NCBI GenBank assembly: GCA_038503065.1
Contig: JBCAMK010000006.1
Location: 1-64,000 of the forward strand
Direction of reading: 5' to 3'
Length of the DNA: 64,000 bases
DNA from: Paragyromitra xinjiangensis
Taxonomy: Eukaryota; Ascomycota; Pezizomycetes; Pezizales; Discinaceae
This document shows, piece after piece, positions 46,112-57,876 of the stretch (position 1 is the stretch's first letter; every line of letters begins with the position of its first letter). The position numbers and the translations under genes are program-made. Below the pieces are notes generated by a model. That model was not told where the DNA came from. It saw only the letters and a list, made by a program, of their open reading frames with translations, and made no database searches.

Positions 46112-47126
46112 ATGTCTCCAATTACAGCCCTCAGAAATCCCATTGATCCGGCAAAGGATCTAATATTCGTCATAACGAATAACGGCAGATTAGACTTGAT
46201 AACTGGGAATGAGGATCCGATTGGTGTTCCACTAGCTGTGAAGGGCAACATCCCAATGCCTTCGTCTATAGCATCAGTCTTGTATCGCCAGAAAGTATAC
46301 GTTGACCTCTCTAGACGATAACCTCTCTCAAAGTAGGAATCGAGCATTAACATTTGGTTTCCGTCATGTAGGTCCTCGTCTTTGGTATAACAACAGTAAC
46401 GGGCGACGATGCCAACGGCAAATATCAAATCACTCTTCTGAGTCCCGTAGAGAGGCCCCTCCTCAATGCCCGCACAAACTCTCGATCCATCGCTGCCACC
46501 ACTATCGGCGAAGACTGTTGGCTTTATTTCCTGGAGTAGGTATCCCAAAGATCATAGTAGAGGGTTCCTTCTCAGCTGACAACGCGAGTATGCAGTCCTA
46601 GTAATCAGCTGCGACAAATATCGGTCCAGATATCGAGCAACGAAGCCCTTACCGTAGACAACAAACCCTCCGCCCAAACATACCTCACTGCCTTCAGTGA
46701 TTCAAGTGGGAACCCTTGGGTAATATACCAATCAGAGCTTGGTGCTATCCATGTTTTGGATGTACAAGGCCACGATAGTAAGTTTCTTCAACTTGGATTT
46801 ACCTAGGCGGTTTTCGAGAGCGCTTCTAACGTCTTAAAGATAAGACAATTCTCTTGGAGAATAATTCAAAGCTCAATTCACCGCTTGCAGTCACCGTCTA
46901 CAAGGCTGAAAAGGAAGAGATTGTATTCGTATATTATATCAATCCGAACAATCTCTTAACTAGTCTGAGACGGATCAATGGCACCTGGTCCAAAGATTCA
47001 GTGAAAACTGCATTCAACTTCCAGGACCGGACTTTCTCGGCTGTATCGCGGACAGATATTCGTGCAAATGATATCAACTATCTTACCACATCAGGTGAAT
47101 ACCACCATGTCAGAGATAATTTTTGA
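46112..47126 (+). CDS. Lectin-like six-bladed beta-propeller protein (271 aa)
   Basis: Four exons, 46112-46294, 46372-46535, 46596-46777 and 46840-47126, sum to 816 nt in phase. The introns are 77, 60 and 62 bp, with clear branch sites (CTGAC in the second, CTAAC in the third). The product contains about six repeats of roughly 45 residues, each with two to three short strands: DLIFVITNNGRLDLIT, RSIAATTIGEDCWLYFLD, TAFSDSSGNPWVIYQSE, EIVFVYYINPNNLLTSLRR and RANDINYLTTSGEYHHV. This length and repeat pattern match fungal fucose-specific (AAL-type) lectins and related propellers. The Trp and Arg sugar-binding residues are not regular in every blade, so ligand binding is uncertain. No signal peptide is seen, as is usual for these cytosolic fungal lectins. 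Confidence 0.75.
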
Positions 47127-47392
47127 GAGTTTACGTTATCTTGCGGTGCGGGGGGTTTTTGTTTTTACATACCTATACAAAAATATATCCATATCGTTGG
47201 TCCTTCTCAAATACAAAACTGAAATCTTGTATTTGTATTCCTATGGATTCCGTTTTTCTAAATAAAAAAAAAGAGAGCATTTGATCATCGTATGAAGGTG
47301 AACAAAAATGCCAGTATCGCGATAACTCGAGGCTACGATAAATGCAGCCGATCAAGCGCTGCATAGAATCCTGAGGAAGTTGGCTAGCTGTA

Positions 47393-47851
47393 TTGTCCAT
47401 GATCAAAAGTCTGCGTGTTTTTGAGTTAGCAACCGAATGGGCCTCTAAATTGAAAGTCCACCAATTCTAGATGGAAAAAGTTGAAAAAATTAGCAAAAAA
47501 TCTCCATACTTTCTTGATTCCAGTCACCCTCTTGAAATTACTAAAAGCCCTTCTCAGGTGGCACAGATAGAGGAATATGTAGTTAAAAGTTCAGATTCAG
47601 GTGGTGTGTATGGTTGCAACCAAGCTCCAGCTCTTGCAGTCTTTGCGCAGGCCTCCCCAAGACCTTCCCACAGCCTTCTATGGCTCTAGGAATGGCTAAT
47701 CACATTAAGAAGATATGAATTTAGATTGATAAGCTAAGAAGTATTTTTTAATATATTTTACGATTTTTTCTCTCTAGAATTGGTGGACTTTCAATTCGGG
47801 GTTCCATTCGGTTGCTAACTCAAAAACGCGCAGACTTTTGATCATGGACAA
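47393..47851. mobile_element. TA-flanked element with about 80-bp inverted repeats (459 bp)
   Basis: The left arm begins TTGTCCATGATCAAAAGTCT and the right arm read inward begins TTGTCCATGATCAAAAGTCT. They remain nearly identical for about 80 bp, through GAGTTAGCAACCGAATGG and GAAAGTCCACCAATTCTAGA. TA lies outside both ends (47391-47392 and 47852-47853). The interior holds only a 72-codon frame. It is a non-autonomous Tc1/mariner/pogo-like element. Confidence 0.88.
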
Positions 47852-48136
47852 TAATCAACCCAAATCGTCAGACGAGTTTATGCCAATCTATTAACCATGC
47901 TGTACGGAACTGATTGGTGGTGCCGGTGGCCATAAAGATCAACCCCACTTGCTATTTTCGTTATTACAGAGTGGGGATGAAGATGAAAGCCGCAGATGTA
48001 GCCCACGATAAACCACTAGATTTTGTCGGTGAGCTTCCCATTTTACCCCGTAGAACGGGTTTAGAGGTATACAAATTGTAGAAAAGATAGTGATCGAAGT
48101 ATAAGAGTACATATAAATAAACTCCAAAAAGGCGAG

Positions 48137-48934
48137 TCAAGTAGTATCCAGATACTCTACATCCAAAGCCAGCTCACTGAGCCCTACGGTCTCCACAACC
48201 TGCCTGAGATCTATATTCTTTTCCTTCGTCACCATAACCGTACCAGAGATGGAGTTCCAGAGGAAAAATGATTTGGCTCCGTTTTCGTCTGATCCTTGGA
48301 TTATGTAGGTGTCATATTTGCTCACCATTACTGGTAGAATATCCGTGTATCTTTTTTCCTCGAGGAGCTCACAGATCGGTTCACCGGGATGAAAATAGCC
48401 CCATCGATTCAGATCACCCAGATCGTTGGACCAGCCCTCCGGGGTCCGCTTTAGCTCCACATGTTTTGGGGATTCCTAGTATTCACGAGGGGAATTAAAG
48501 ACTATTCTGGATAGTGGGCGATCGAGGAATCAACGAACCTGCGGCTCAGTGTCCTCTTTGTCCTCTTGGTGCTTTTGAGTCCTTTCTAGAGGAGTAATTA
48601 AATTCTTGTCATGCTCCCGCACTTCCTCCCCCAATACCATTGCGCAAATCGTTTGAGGGGCTAGAGTACTGGGAGATATCAAGAAATGCAACGATCGATG
48701 GAACAGTCAGTCACGGCGCCCGACTAAGAACAGATGTATCACATACCGATAGATTCAGACGATGGAGCGATAAGGTGGGCGTTCCTTCCACAGATGGAGT
48801 CACAGATCTGATCTAGGATATATTCGCAGAGCGGGGTAAGCTTGTCAGTTCCGATGACAAAGCGGCTTTAGTAGTGGGCTCGCCACCCTACTTATTTAAA
48901 CCACTTATATTCTCTCAATTCTCTTCTACAACAT
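48137..48934 (-). CDS. Small acidic protein of unknown function (194 aa)
   Basis: Four exons are predicted: 48934-48930 (a 5-nt start exon), 48865-48747, 48660-48539 and 48475-48137 (585 nt, in phase). The last three are well supported by continuous, balanced coding sequence and GT-AG introns of 86 and 63 bp; the tiny first exon is the weak point. The N-terminal part is helical (DKLTPLCEYILDQICDSI). A charged linker rich in Glu, Asp and Lys follows (about 65-95). A compact C-terminal part alternates strands and helices (DILPVMVSKYDTYIIQGSD). I do not recognise the family; the fold pattern resembles small immunity-type proteins only loosely. It is transcribed divergently from the deaminase-like gene, about 130 bp away. 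Confidence 0.6.
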
Positions 48935-49067
48935 AGTTGATAACGGATCTCGCTACCCAGCAGTTTTCCTCTTCAACAAACCCGATTTCGACATTATCAG
49001 GACGACTTTTAATTTTCTTATAATTCCGGACGTACTAGACCAGCTTTACCAACAGAAACAGATTCCC
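48935..49067. promoter_or_regulatory. Divergent intergenic region between the acidic and deaminase-like genes
   Basis: Only about 130 bp separate the predicted start codons, so the two genes probably share a bidirectional promoter. No TATA box or CCAAT box is convincing. The plus-strand frame is open back to about 48898, so the plus gene may start further upstream and overlap the first intron of the minus gene. Confidence 0.35.
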
Positions 49068-50536
49068 ATGAATAATTCGAATGATTTTTTTGAATCTGCA
49101 CCAAGCGAGAAAACTGAACTGAAAGACGTACGGCATAAAAACCTGTTTTCCGTGCTAGATGAGAAATACCTTTAGGTGATAGAATGAGTCCTAATTTCGC
49201 TCTTCAACTCTAGCTTATAGAATTCTTGCAGAATAAGGAGTCTTACTACAAATTCGATACTATCCCCCAGCTACCACAATGTATCAAAACTGAGGTCTTA
49301 CTCGACCTCGCCAAAAGCTTTATTAACCATGAGGGACTAAGGTAGGTGACACTAGGGTGCTAGGATTGAAGGTTATATTACCCCTCGCTAACTTGCTTGC
49401 TTCAAGGGTTATTCCGGTAATCGATTGCAATTCCAAAAATAATCGAATGAAGCGTGTGTAGGTCGTCATTCCATAGTGTCAAAATTACAATTTACCTTAT
49501 CTACCCCTAACTAAATCTCTTCAAGCCCCTTTCCTACACACGTTGAGGGCCAGTCGGAGGATGTAAAAATTCCGGATATCGGGAGCGGCATAGGTTACGT
49601 GTTTTCCTTTTTGCCTGGCCTGGACCAGAAGACCGCCATCCCCCCGCAGCTGATTGTTTACGGCTCCGTTCTAAGACTTCTCGCAAAAGGTATTGACACG
49701 GTGTGTGTGATGTATAAGACCAACAACTTGTTTTTCGGATCAACGATGACGGGAACAGGCGAAGTCAAGAGTCGCGCTCTATCTCTCCGCCACCAAATAC
49801 TCTCTAGCGCGTTGGGGAAGCGTGGGATCACTCTCCCAGCAGTACCACCAGTGACTCAAAATCTGGTCGTCACACATATAGAGAAAGTGTATATTCCGAG
49901 GGTCTTTCCAACTAGCAATATATCCACTGCCGGCTTTGAAACTCTCTATATAAGACTCGCGCGAGCGGCAATTTTGGAAATGGATCTCACCGCACAACCA
50001 ACGAAGTGTATTTTTCGTACAAATCACGACAATTTTAGAAGTATATTGAAAGATATTTGGCGTAAGATAATGGACAGCGATCCGGAAGATTCTCTGGTGG
50101 TATGGGAGGAACAAAACTGCGAAGATATCCTGGGGGGTGGCGGGACACAACTTGATCGAAGTTATGGTCAGCAGTATGGCCATTGTGCTGAGACATACAC
50201 ACTAACATACTTTCTTCTGTTAGTTTGCACAATTTCCCCTTGTCGATGATTTGGGCTGACTAGAATCGCCGATGATCAACTATGACATCTAGAAAGGAAG
50301 AAAAATTTGAGCACGTCGACCAGTATGAAGGGATAGCCAGAGCAACTAACCCGAAAGCACGCTGTAAGCCGTGCGCTCAAGATAATAAGCTGGACCAATG
50401 CCCTAAATGCCCCTTTAAGCCATTGTGCGTGAACTGTGCGACTCTTATTACCAAGCTAGGTCCACTGCCTCAGTTCGACGCCTACCTCGAGGGTCTAGGG
50501 ATAATATGCCCAAAACCTGAGCCCTATCTCATGTGA
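49068..50536 (+). CDS. Protein with a deaminase-like HCAE...CxxC signature (about 399 aa)
   Basis: Exons 49068-49151, 49214-49341, 49407-49457, 49526-50218 and 50293-50536 (1200 nt, in phase) are joined by introns of 62-74 bp with good donors and, in the third, a perfect CTAAC branch site. The frame is open upstream to about 48898, so the true start may be earlier. The first 290 residues are of unknown type (helical, with LARAAILEMDLTAQP). The C-terminal region has GHCAE (His307-Glu310), then CKPC (343-346) and further CPKC and CVNC pairs. A His/Cys-Ala-Glu motif followed after 30-odd residues by CxxC is the zinc site of the cytidine deaminase-like superfamily, which includes many fungal members and toxin deaminases. 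The extra Cys pairs could instead form a zinc ribbon. Substrate unknown. Confidence 0.65.
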
Positions 50537-52618
50537 GAATATACCCGTCCTGGCCTTGCTTTACAGATTGGAGTGAATTTCCGCAGACTCAGCTTACAAT
50601 CTTTCCCCTTTACAATAGATGGGACTGGGAGGCGAATGATACAGGCGATGGGGGATTGGTCATGGGTGGCCAGGTCTGATGGTAATCTCCCTATGACGAA
50701 TTGATATTACACGAGGGAGGACCCGGTATCGATTTGGTTCACAGGTCAAGCACCTCGAGTCTAACTATCTACAGGGTTATCTTCTCCGTTTGGAATTTCT
50801 CTAGTTTCCGTAACAAGACGAAAATTTTCAAAAGGATTAATTCCCTATGGTATCTATAGGTGGGCCTTACGGGGTAGCTATCTATAGTGTCTGATTCATA
50901 AAGGGTGTCTGAGCGAATGGAATAGGGTTGATACCGCCGGGACGAATGTTAGACATCTAAAAATTTCCCAAGATCCTGAAGCGCTTGTGGCGCTCTTGCT
51001 TCTTTTCCTGAGTTCTTTTCATCGGTTCCTGCCTCTCCAGGATACGACGACCGCCCCGAATACCGGGGACAGAGGGGTCGCCTGCAGAATGTTGGTTTCG
51101 TTACCCTTTATATAATTACGGTACAGCACAAATTAGTAAGCGAACCCTAACCCAAATTCCGCTTCGCCGCGGGGCAGCTGCAGCCTCAAAATCTCATACT
51201 GGTGGTCGAGGTAAATCTCAGGGCAGAATTTCCTTCCCAAAAGCGCCAAGAGGCCCTAATCTACTCGCCTGCAATTGTAACCGTCCCTGGGGATTAAATT
51301 ATTCGGGGCCTGCTAGCTGCAGAACAGCCCAAGAGATATATGTTGTAAATTATGCGGCGTCACCCTAACCGGTTCTATCTACATTATTATGCCGCTGTCT
51401 TTTTGGCCGTGACTTTCCACCTCCAATATCCTACTTTCAGCCTGCAGCTTTAGTCTCGTACGCCATATATAGGAGTAATGGATATCCGCCCTGCTTCAAA
51501 CCCGCCTAATAGTCTCATATTCATCAATACCACTTGATACTATAATTATACATTCACCCCGTGCAGTCCTTCTTCCTTTACCTCTACAATTCATTTTTTG
51601 AAGCAACATTTCTTCACGAGTAGTGGTTACAAACATATCGGGGCCGAACAATTCCTCACAAACTTGCTGAGGCTGCATGCAAACGTTGTAAGACATTGCA
51701 AGTTGCTATGGGTTAGGTGCATCATGCAGCAAAAAGCCTCACCCAAATTCAAGAGCGAACACCGGGACCAACGCAAGTGAGTTTATCTGGGCAAGCGGAC
51801 GAGTGCTTGCATCTCTGGCGGTATTCACGGTCCGTTTTATGATTTCGAGGGTCACCTAATTTTCGCTTAAACCCTCATGTGTAGCAGCAGGTGTCACTCC
51901 AGATTTAGAATAAGAAGCTATTCCTGCACGCTCTGACAGGAATAAAACCTCAATTACCAAACGGCCGTGGGGGGTAATTCTGGAACAGCTAACTTGGACG
52001 AACACTATACCAGAGGAGTAGAGAGCTATTCCCCAGGTCCCTAAATTGTCTAGATAGCAATAGGGTACTACGTTTTATCGGTATGTGAAATATCACATAT
52101 TGTATGACTATATGTAAGTAGCTGTACCTGCCTTGGGGGATGTCTATACATGATATGATAACAACGGTAATTATGAGGAATTTCAGCCACATAAAAAGAT
52201 TATGCAGAAGGTATGTCGCAGTAAGAAAATTCTTGGAGCAAGGCGACGCTATTGTTTATCTAATAATGGCCATCTGTTTTGCATAGAGATTCTCGGCTGC
52301 CGAAATATTGCCTGCTGCCTCTATGGCATTGTGGCAGCCAGGTGTCTCTGTAACTCTCCGGACACTGGGCTCTGACAGCCTATTTTGTCTTTTTTCTTAG
52401 CTTATTCCTACTAGGGGCGTTGGGAGGGGGAAGTAGTAGGAGGGTGGATTTGACAGCAAAGGTATATTGGCTCATGGTGACTCTCTCATCTATCCAGCGC
52501 ACCAAGCCAGTTAAGAGTCCTCGTCCCGTGATATACATGTAATTTTCTTAATTGTGAGCGTAGTTCAACAGGGTAACCCCAAGTTTCTGCCCTTTTCCTT
52601 ATATATATAGATAGAGGC
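50537..52618. other. Intergenic stretch
   Basis: No supported gene. TTAGGG-type motifs at about 51146 and 51361. The right edge (52605-52618) is the sequence just outside the TIR element that was hit by the LINE. Confidence 0.4.
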
Positions 52619-52763
52619 TGTATTTGTTCCGGCCCATGCTCCGTCTCCCCTACACTTCACCCCCTACATTTGCACCTTCCTATTTCGGCCACCTAACCTC
52701 CTCACCTTTGTGAAAATTTTCTCACCACACCAAAAACTTCAGCTTCACTCCTAGCATACAGTG

Positions 52764-54257
52764 ATGGCTGACTTTCCCCCGGTTGCCCTCCCCCCCCCCT
52801 CCTCCAGGGCTCCCTCCCGAACTACTTCCCCCCTCAACTACAACCAACCCACCAACAGACCATCCACTCCTGACTTGGTTCCCAAGACAGTACTGGACTC
52901 TATCTCTGATGTCCTTCGTGACTTCACTTATCACCAAGGCTTTTCAGACTCCCCCGTCGCTAGCCTCCTCCTCTCCCACGATCTGGCAGAGCCATCCCCC
53001 GTCGAGGCTATTCTCCTCACCATCGCCCTTTCTACCGCCAGCCAACTCGCCAACCTCTCTTGAGAGTCACCAGCTTCGAAACAGCCCTCCTGGGCTCCCT
53101 GAACAAACCCCACTCTCCCCCTCCTCCAACACCATTTCACAACTCCAAACCTCAGTCGCGCTTCTCTCCGACCAGGTTTCCCTCCTCCCAAAGAATCCTA
53201 AAAACTCTGCCCCCCCTCCTGCCCCCCCGGCGGCAAAGAAACCCAAAACATTTGCCGACGCCGCCAAAGCCCACCAACAATCTGAACCTCAGGTTCCTAA
53301 GGCAAAAAAAAACGCCACCAGCAAAGACGGTAAAGAAAAGGAAAAGAAATCTCCTCTTCCCACTGCATTCAGACGTTTTTTCGCCACTCGCAACACACCT
53401 GAACCCTTCGATGACCCCGCCTCCTCGCTATTCCTTCCCATACACCTCTGGTCGCGCTCAGGGCAGCCAACTTTCGTGATGACCTCTCCGTTTCCCTCTC
53501 CGTTACTATTAACGCGAGAGGCACCATAACCCTCCTCGCCGACCCCTTCACCCCAGCCCTTGAATTTATTCAATACTTTCTTCTCTCACCAAAGTCCCTG
53601 AACGACAACTGCCCTGTCAAGGAAAACCCGTTCCTGTCTCTCGAATCTGCCCCAACCGACGTAGACCTCGCCATCCATAACATCCCCATCCACGTTCTCC
53701 CTGCTGACGACATAACAACACTCATGTCTGACGCCGTCCTCTTCGCAACGAACGTTCAAATCACCAAAGCCCGATACCTCAAACCCAAACCTTCAGATCG
53801 CGAAGGCAAAAAGACAACCTCAGTTGTTATTTCTTGCTCTCAGAAGACGCAAAAAGATAGGTTCTACCATCCGCCTCTTCTCCAGACCCGCAAAACCCAC
53901 CTAATGTGGTCCGATTCCCCCACCACCCAATGCCACTTCTGCCAAAAATTTGGCCACTCCGACATCCGCTGCACTGAAGTAAAGAATAAAGGTATTGGCC
54001 AATCCACTGCCACTTGCTCAATATGTGCGGGCCCTCATCCCACTTCCGCCCACCGCTGCACCATCCCCACCTGTCCCGGTGGTGGCTTCATCAAACGCAT
54101 TCCCAATTGCTGCCCCAACACTCCAACCAAATGTGCCAATTGTCAAGGCCCTCACCAAGCAACCGACCCATCCTGTCCCACCCGCAAAGCGGCTTTCGAA
54201 AAAGCCCTCTCCCGCAGATCCCAGTCTGCCCCTACTGATACCAATATGTCTATTTAA
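52764..54257 (+). pseudogene. LINE ORF1, nucleic-acid-binding zinc-knuckle protein, frameshifted
   Basis: Reading starts at the ATG at 52764 and needs two frame changes, near 53060 and near 53470, to stay open to the TAA at 54255-54257. The N-terminal half is Pro/Ser-rich, then basic (KKNATSKDGKEKEKK). The C-terminus holds three CCHC-type knuckles: CHFCQKFGHSDIRC, CSICAGPHPTSAHRC and CANCQGPHQATDPSC. Such proteins coat the element RNA. The stop and the ORF2 start share a base in TAATG. Confidence 0.85.
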
Positions 54258-57200
54258 TGAATAGTACAACCTCAGTACCACAGGAATTTAAAACCTTTTC
54301 AATCATACAACACAACACCGCTGGGAGCTCGTCTGTGTTTCATTCATTTTTTTCATCAATTGATCGCTCCACCCCGATCATTTTAATTCAAGATCCGTTC
54401 CTCTGGAATCACAAACCACTTTGTGCGCCAGGGTACAATGTTCTGTACCCACCTACCACTCAACCTAAAAAAATTAGAGTGTGCATCTATATCAACATTT
54501 CTTTTGTTCAATTATTAAAAATATCGTTTCTTCCTCTTTTTTTTGATAGAGATGACATGGTTGGCGTCATGCTTTCATCTACCGAAGGATTTTTCTCTTC
54601 CAACAACAAACAACTTCAAATTATTAATTTATATAACCGCAAACGTATAAATTCACCCGGTCACCACATACACCCCTCCCTCATCTTTCCAGAAACAAGT
54701 ATCCCTACTTTTATTGCGGGCGACTTCAACATTCATCACTCTTCAACAGACCCAAGCAGGATCCTTTCCCACAATGAGAGAACCCAATCGGATAAATATT
54801 TTTCCGCCGCCTTCTCATCTAATTTCACTGCCATCAATAACCCCGGGAGCTTCACCCGCTTCCCCTACGATTCTCATTCCAGACCAAGCGTAATAGATCT
54901 TACATTTGTCAATTATTCTCTTCTCCCTTTTTTATTACACTGGTCCAACGACCTCCCTCCTTCAGGTTCTGATCATACTTGCATCAAAACAATTTTCTCC
55001 CCCCTTTCCTCTTCTTCCTCACCCCCGATCCCGAATTGGCCACTAGCCGATTGGAGTAGCATAATACCGTGCTCCGACAAGTCACTATCCCTCCCCAATT
55101 AACTCGATATTGATTCTTGGTTCACCCACAACTTCTCTCAAATCACCACTCCACTTCTCCTCTACACACCAAAAAAACGACCCACCTCTTGGTCCAAGAA
55201 ATGGTGGTCCTCTGAAATTTCTGAACTCCGTCGTATATTTCATTCAGTCTCCCGGGCCCATAGAGCCCGCTATCATCATCAACGTCCCCCCCCTTCTGAA
55301 GAAGTCAAAAAGGCGAAAAATGCTTATTTCAAAGCAATTTCGCAGGCAAAGAAAGCCCATTGGAACAACTTCCTCTCCAACGCTTCCCCTGCCAATGTTT
55401 GGGCCGCCAAAAGACTCAAAACGGCTAACAACATCACCCAACTCCCCTCCCTCCCAAACGCCACCACTCCACAAGAAATTAATTCTTCCCTTCTTAATCA
55501 TTTTTTTCCCCCTAGAATTAATTCTTCTCCCCCCCTTCCTACTTTTTTTCCCGAACATCTTCCTATTTCCCGATGAGGTCAGTGCCGATTAGCGAAATCT
55601 TCCAACGCCTCCACTCCAGGCCCCGATTCCATTCCTATTCAGTTTGGAAACGAATCAATCGTCATTTGCCTTCTCTTCTTCCATCACTCCTTACTCCACT
55701 TATGCAATTCGGATATCACCCTATTTCTCTCAAAAAGGCCAATGGTATCGTCCTCCCAAACCAAACAAATCAACGTATTCTCTTCCTTCTTCGTTTAGAG
55801 TTATAGTTCTTCTCGAAACTATCTCTAAAATTCTCGAACGTATTGTTGCAAATCGATTAGCCGATATCGCACACCACCTTTCACTCATCCACTTTGGGCA
55901 ATGCGGTTCGTTGAAACGCATCTCAGCGGACGCCGCTACGGCTCTTATCCAAGATGTTCGCACTCTCCAAGCGCGGACCTCAAAGTATCTACTCTTTTCT
56001 TGACATAAAGGGGGCTTTGACAATGTCAATCCCACTATTAACTTCAAGCTCGTCTTCTTTCTCATGGAGTTCCTCCATATCTTGTCTTTTGGATTATTTC
56101 TTTTCTTTCTCAACGTGAATGTCGTCTTTTATTTCAAGGCGCTGCTCATGAGTTTCATCCAGTTTCGGTAGGAGTACCTCAAGGGTCCCCTATTTCTCCT
56201 CTATTATTTGTTATTTATGTTTCTCCTCTTCATATTTTGTCTTCTTTATCTACTATTGTTCTTTCATATGTGGATGATTTTGCTCTCACTGTCGCAAGCA
56301 AATCCATTCACACTAACATCCGCTTACTTGAAGCTGCCGCCTCTGATATTGAAACCATTGGGGCAGCAATCGAAGTACCCTTTTCTATTCCCAAAACGGA
56401 ACTCATTCACTGGGTTACCGCTCGCAACCGACTCCCTCCTTCTTCTCATAACCTCCCCATCATTATTCAAGGAAACTCCTTCCCCCCCCAAAAACTTGTT
56501 CGCTGGCTGGGGTTCTGGTTTTCTACCAACATGAACACCGACGCACACTTCCTCCGCCGACTTCAATCAGCCCAAAAAGCCTTCTTCGCCATCAAATCAC
56601 TTGCTCCACCAGAGCTGGTTTTAAATCCCCTCAACTGCCGCCCCCTAGCTCAAGGCCTTATCCTCCCTATTCTATCTTATCCAATGTCTATTTTCCCCCC
56701 TTCTTCCAATAGTTTAGCTAAAATCAACATTCTAACTCGGTTCTCAGATGGGTCACAAATTCATTTAGATCCACCAATATTGCAGTCCTCACTAGAGAAG
56801 CCTGCCTTCCTCCTATTCTCCCCTTTAGCCTCTATCTTAAAAGAAGGCACATTTTACGTCTTATTTCTCTCACTACTTCCGCCAATCCCGCGGCAGCCCG
56901 GCTTCCTCCTTCCTTTCCGCTTATCCTACTCCGTCTCTATTACTCGCACTCACCTTCGAGGCTGGGCCAGAAAAAGACCAAGACCATGGAATTCTACAGC
57001 CATATCCAGGGTCAGGCCCCCTCCCCATCGATCAGATGTCTTATGATATTTCTTCTTTTCTTTCACCTGAAATTCATCCTTTCTTCTCGGGTTTACTATC
57101 GATAAACCCAATCTTACTATTGAAAAAGCGAACTTTCGCCGCCCTCATCACGTCCGAAACAGTCTAATAGACGACTGGAATGATACTCTCCCCTCTCCCG

Positions 57201-57607
57201 AATATTATCCCTTCCCTACTTCTCTAAAACCTCATCTTTTATGAGTCTTCCAAGGTTCGCCTCAGACGAATTCATCAAATCTTGCGCCCACAAAAGCTAC
57301 CTCGAGCTCACCCCGACTGGGCCCACCCCTTCCCCTATGCCGCAGATGCAAATCAGATAATGAAAATATGCATCATGCCATTCTCACATGCCCCCAACGT
57401 CAAGAGGAACGATCCCGATACATTCCCAACATTGTGTCTCTGTCTCCTGACGCCCCCGTCTGGTCGAACATGTCTATGATTACTTCGCTTTCCGAATATA
57501 TCAAAGCATCCCATACAAATTACCCGCCCTCTTGGAACAACTGGGCAGATTTCGTATCAACATCTAGACCCTCAGATATATTATCTCCGGTGTCTGATTC
57601 TACTTGA
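54257..57607 (+). pseudogene. LINE ORF2, endonuclease - reverse transcriptase, disrupted
   Basis: The ATG at 54257 overlaps the ORF1 stop. The first 281 codons form an APE-type endonuclease (IIQHNTAG, ILIQDPFLW, AGDFNIHH, SVIDLTF, GSDHTCI). A TAA at about 55100 and further frameshifts break the rest. Reverse transcriptase motifs are still readable: VPQGSPISPLLFVIYV around 56180 and SYVDDFAL around 56264. A final Cys/His motif (PLCRCKSDNENMHHAILTC) is readable at about 57335-57395. The 3' untranslated region is AT-rich. Confidence 0.85.
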
Positions 57608-57876
57608 GTTCTTTACGTTTACTTTTATTTACTTTTTAACAACTTTCTTTTGTTGATTAGTATAATTTCTGCTCTCGGTTGGTTTTATAGGTTATATGTT
57701 TAAGTGTTGGTTGGAAAATTTAAAAGATGTTTTTATTTTTTCTTCTTTCTTATGTTAGTTTTGATTTATTTAAGGAGGGTTGTTGGTTGGGTTTTATTAA
57801 CGCCATAACTTCGGTTGCATGCGATATTCTTGTACCTTAAACAATGAAACTATGAGTTAACAAAAAAAAAAAAAAA

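Larger units (their letters stand above)
52636..57876 (+). mobile_element. Full-length but inactivated LINE, Tad/I-like (5241 bp)
   Basis: The element is bracketed by a 17-bp target duplication TGTATTTGTTCCGGCCC (52619-52635 and 57877-57893) and ends in 15 A residues (57862-57876). It has the two-ORF layout of fungal non-LTR retrotransposons: a zinc-knuckle ORF1 and an ORF2 with endonuclease and reverse transcriptase. It appears complete at the 5' end. Both ORFs carry frameshifts or stops, so this copy cannot move on its own, while the near-perfect target duplication shows insertion was not very ancient. Confidence 0.95.

Noticed and set aside
46081..46548. 155-codon minus-strand frame
   Set aside because: Antisense shadow of the propeller exons; the plus-strand exons join in phase and show repeat structure.
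46530..46610. Apparent double frameshift in the propeller gene
   Set aside because: A 60-bp intron (46536-46595) with donor GTAGGTATC, a CTGAC branch site and acceptor TGCAG restores one continuous frame.
52783..53529. 248-codon Pro-rich protein gene
   Set aside because: It is the shifted middle frame of LINE ORF1, not a cellular gene.
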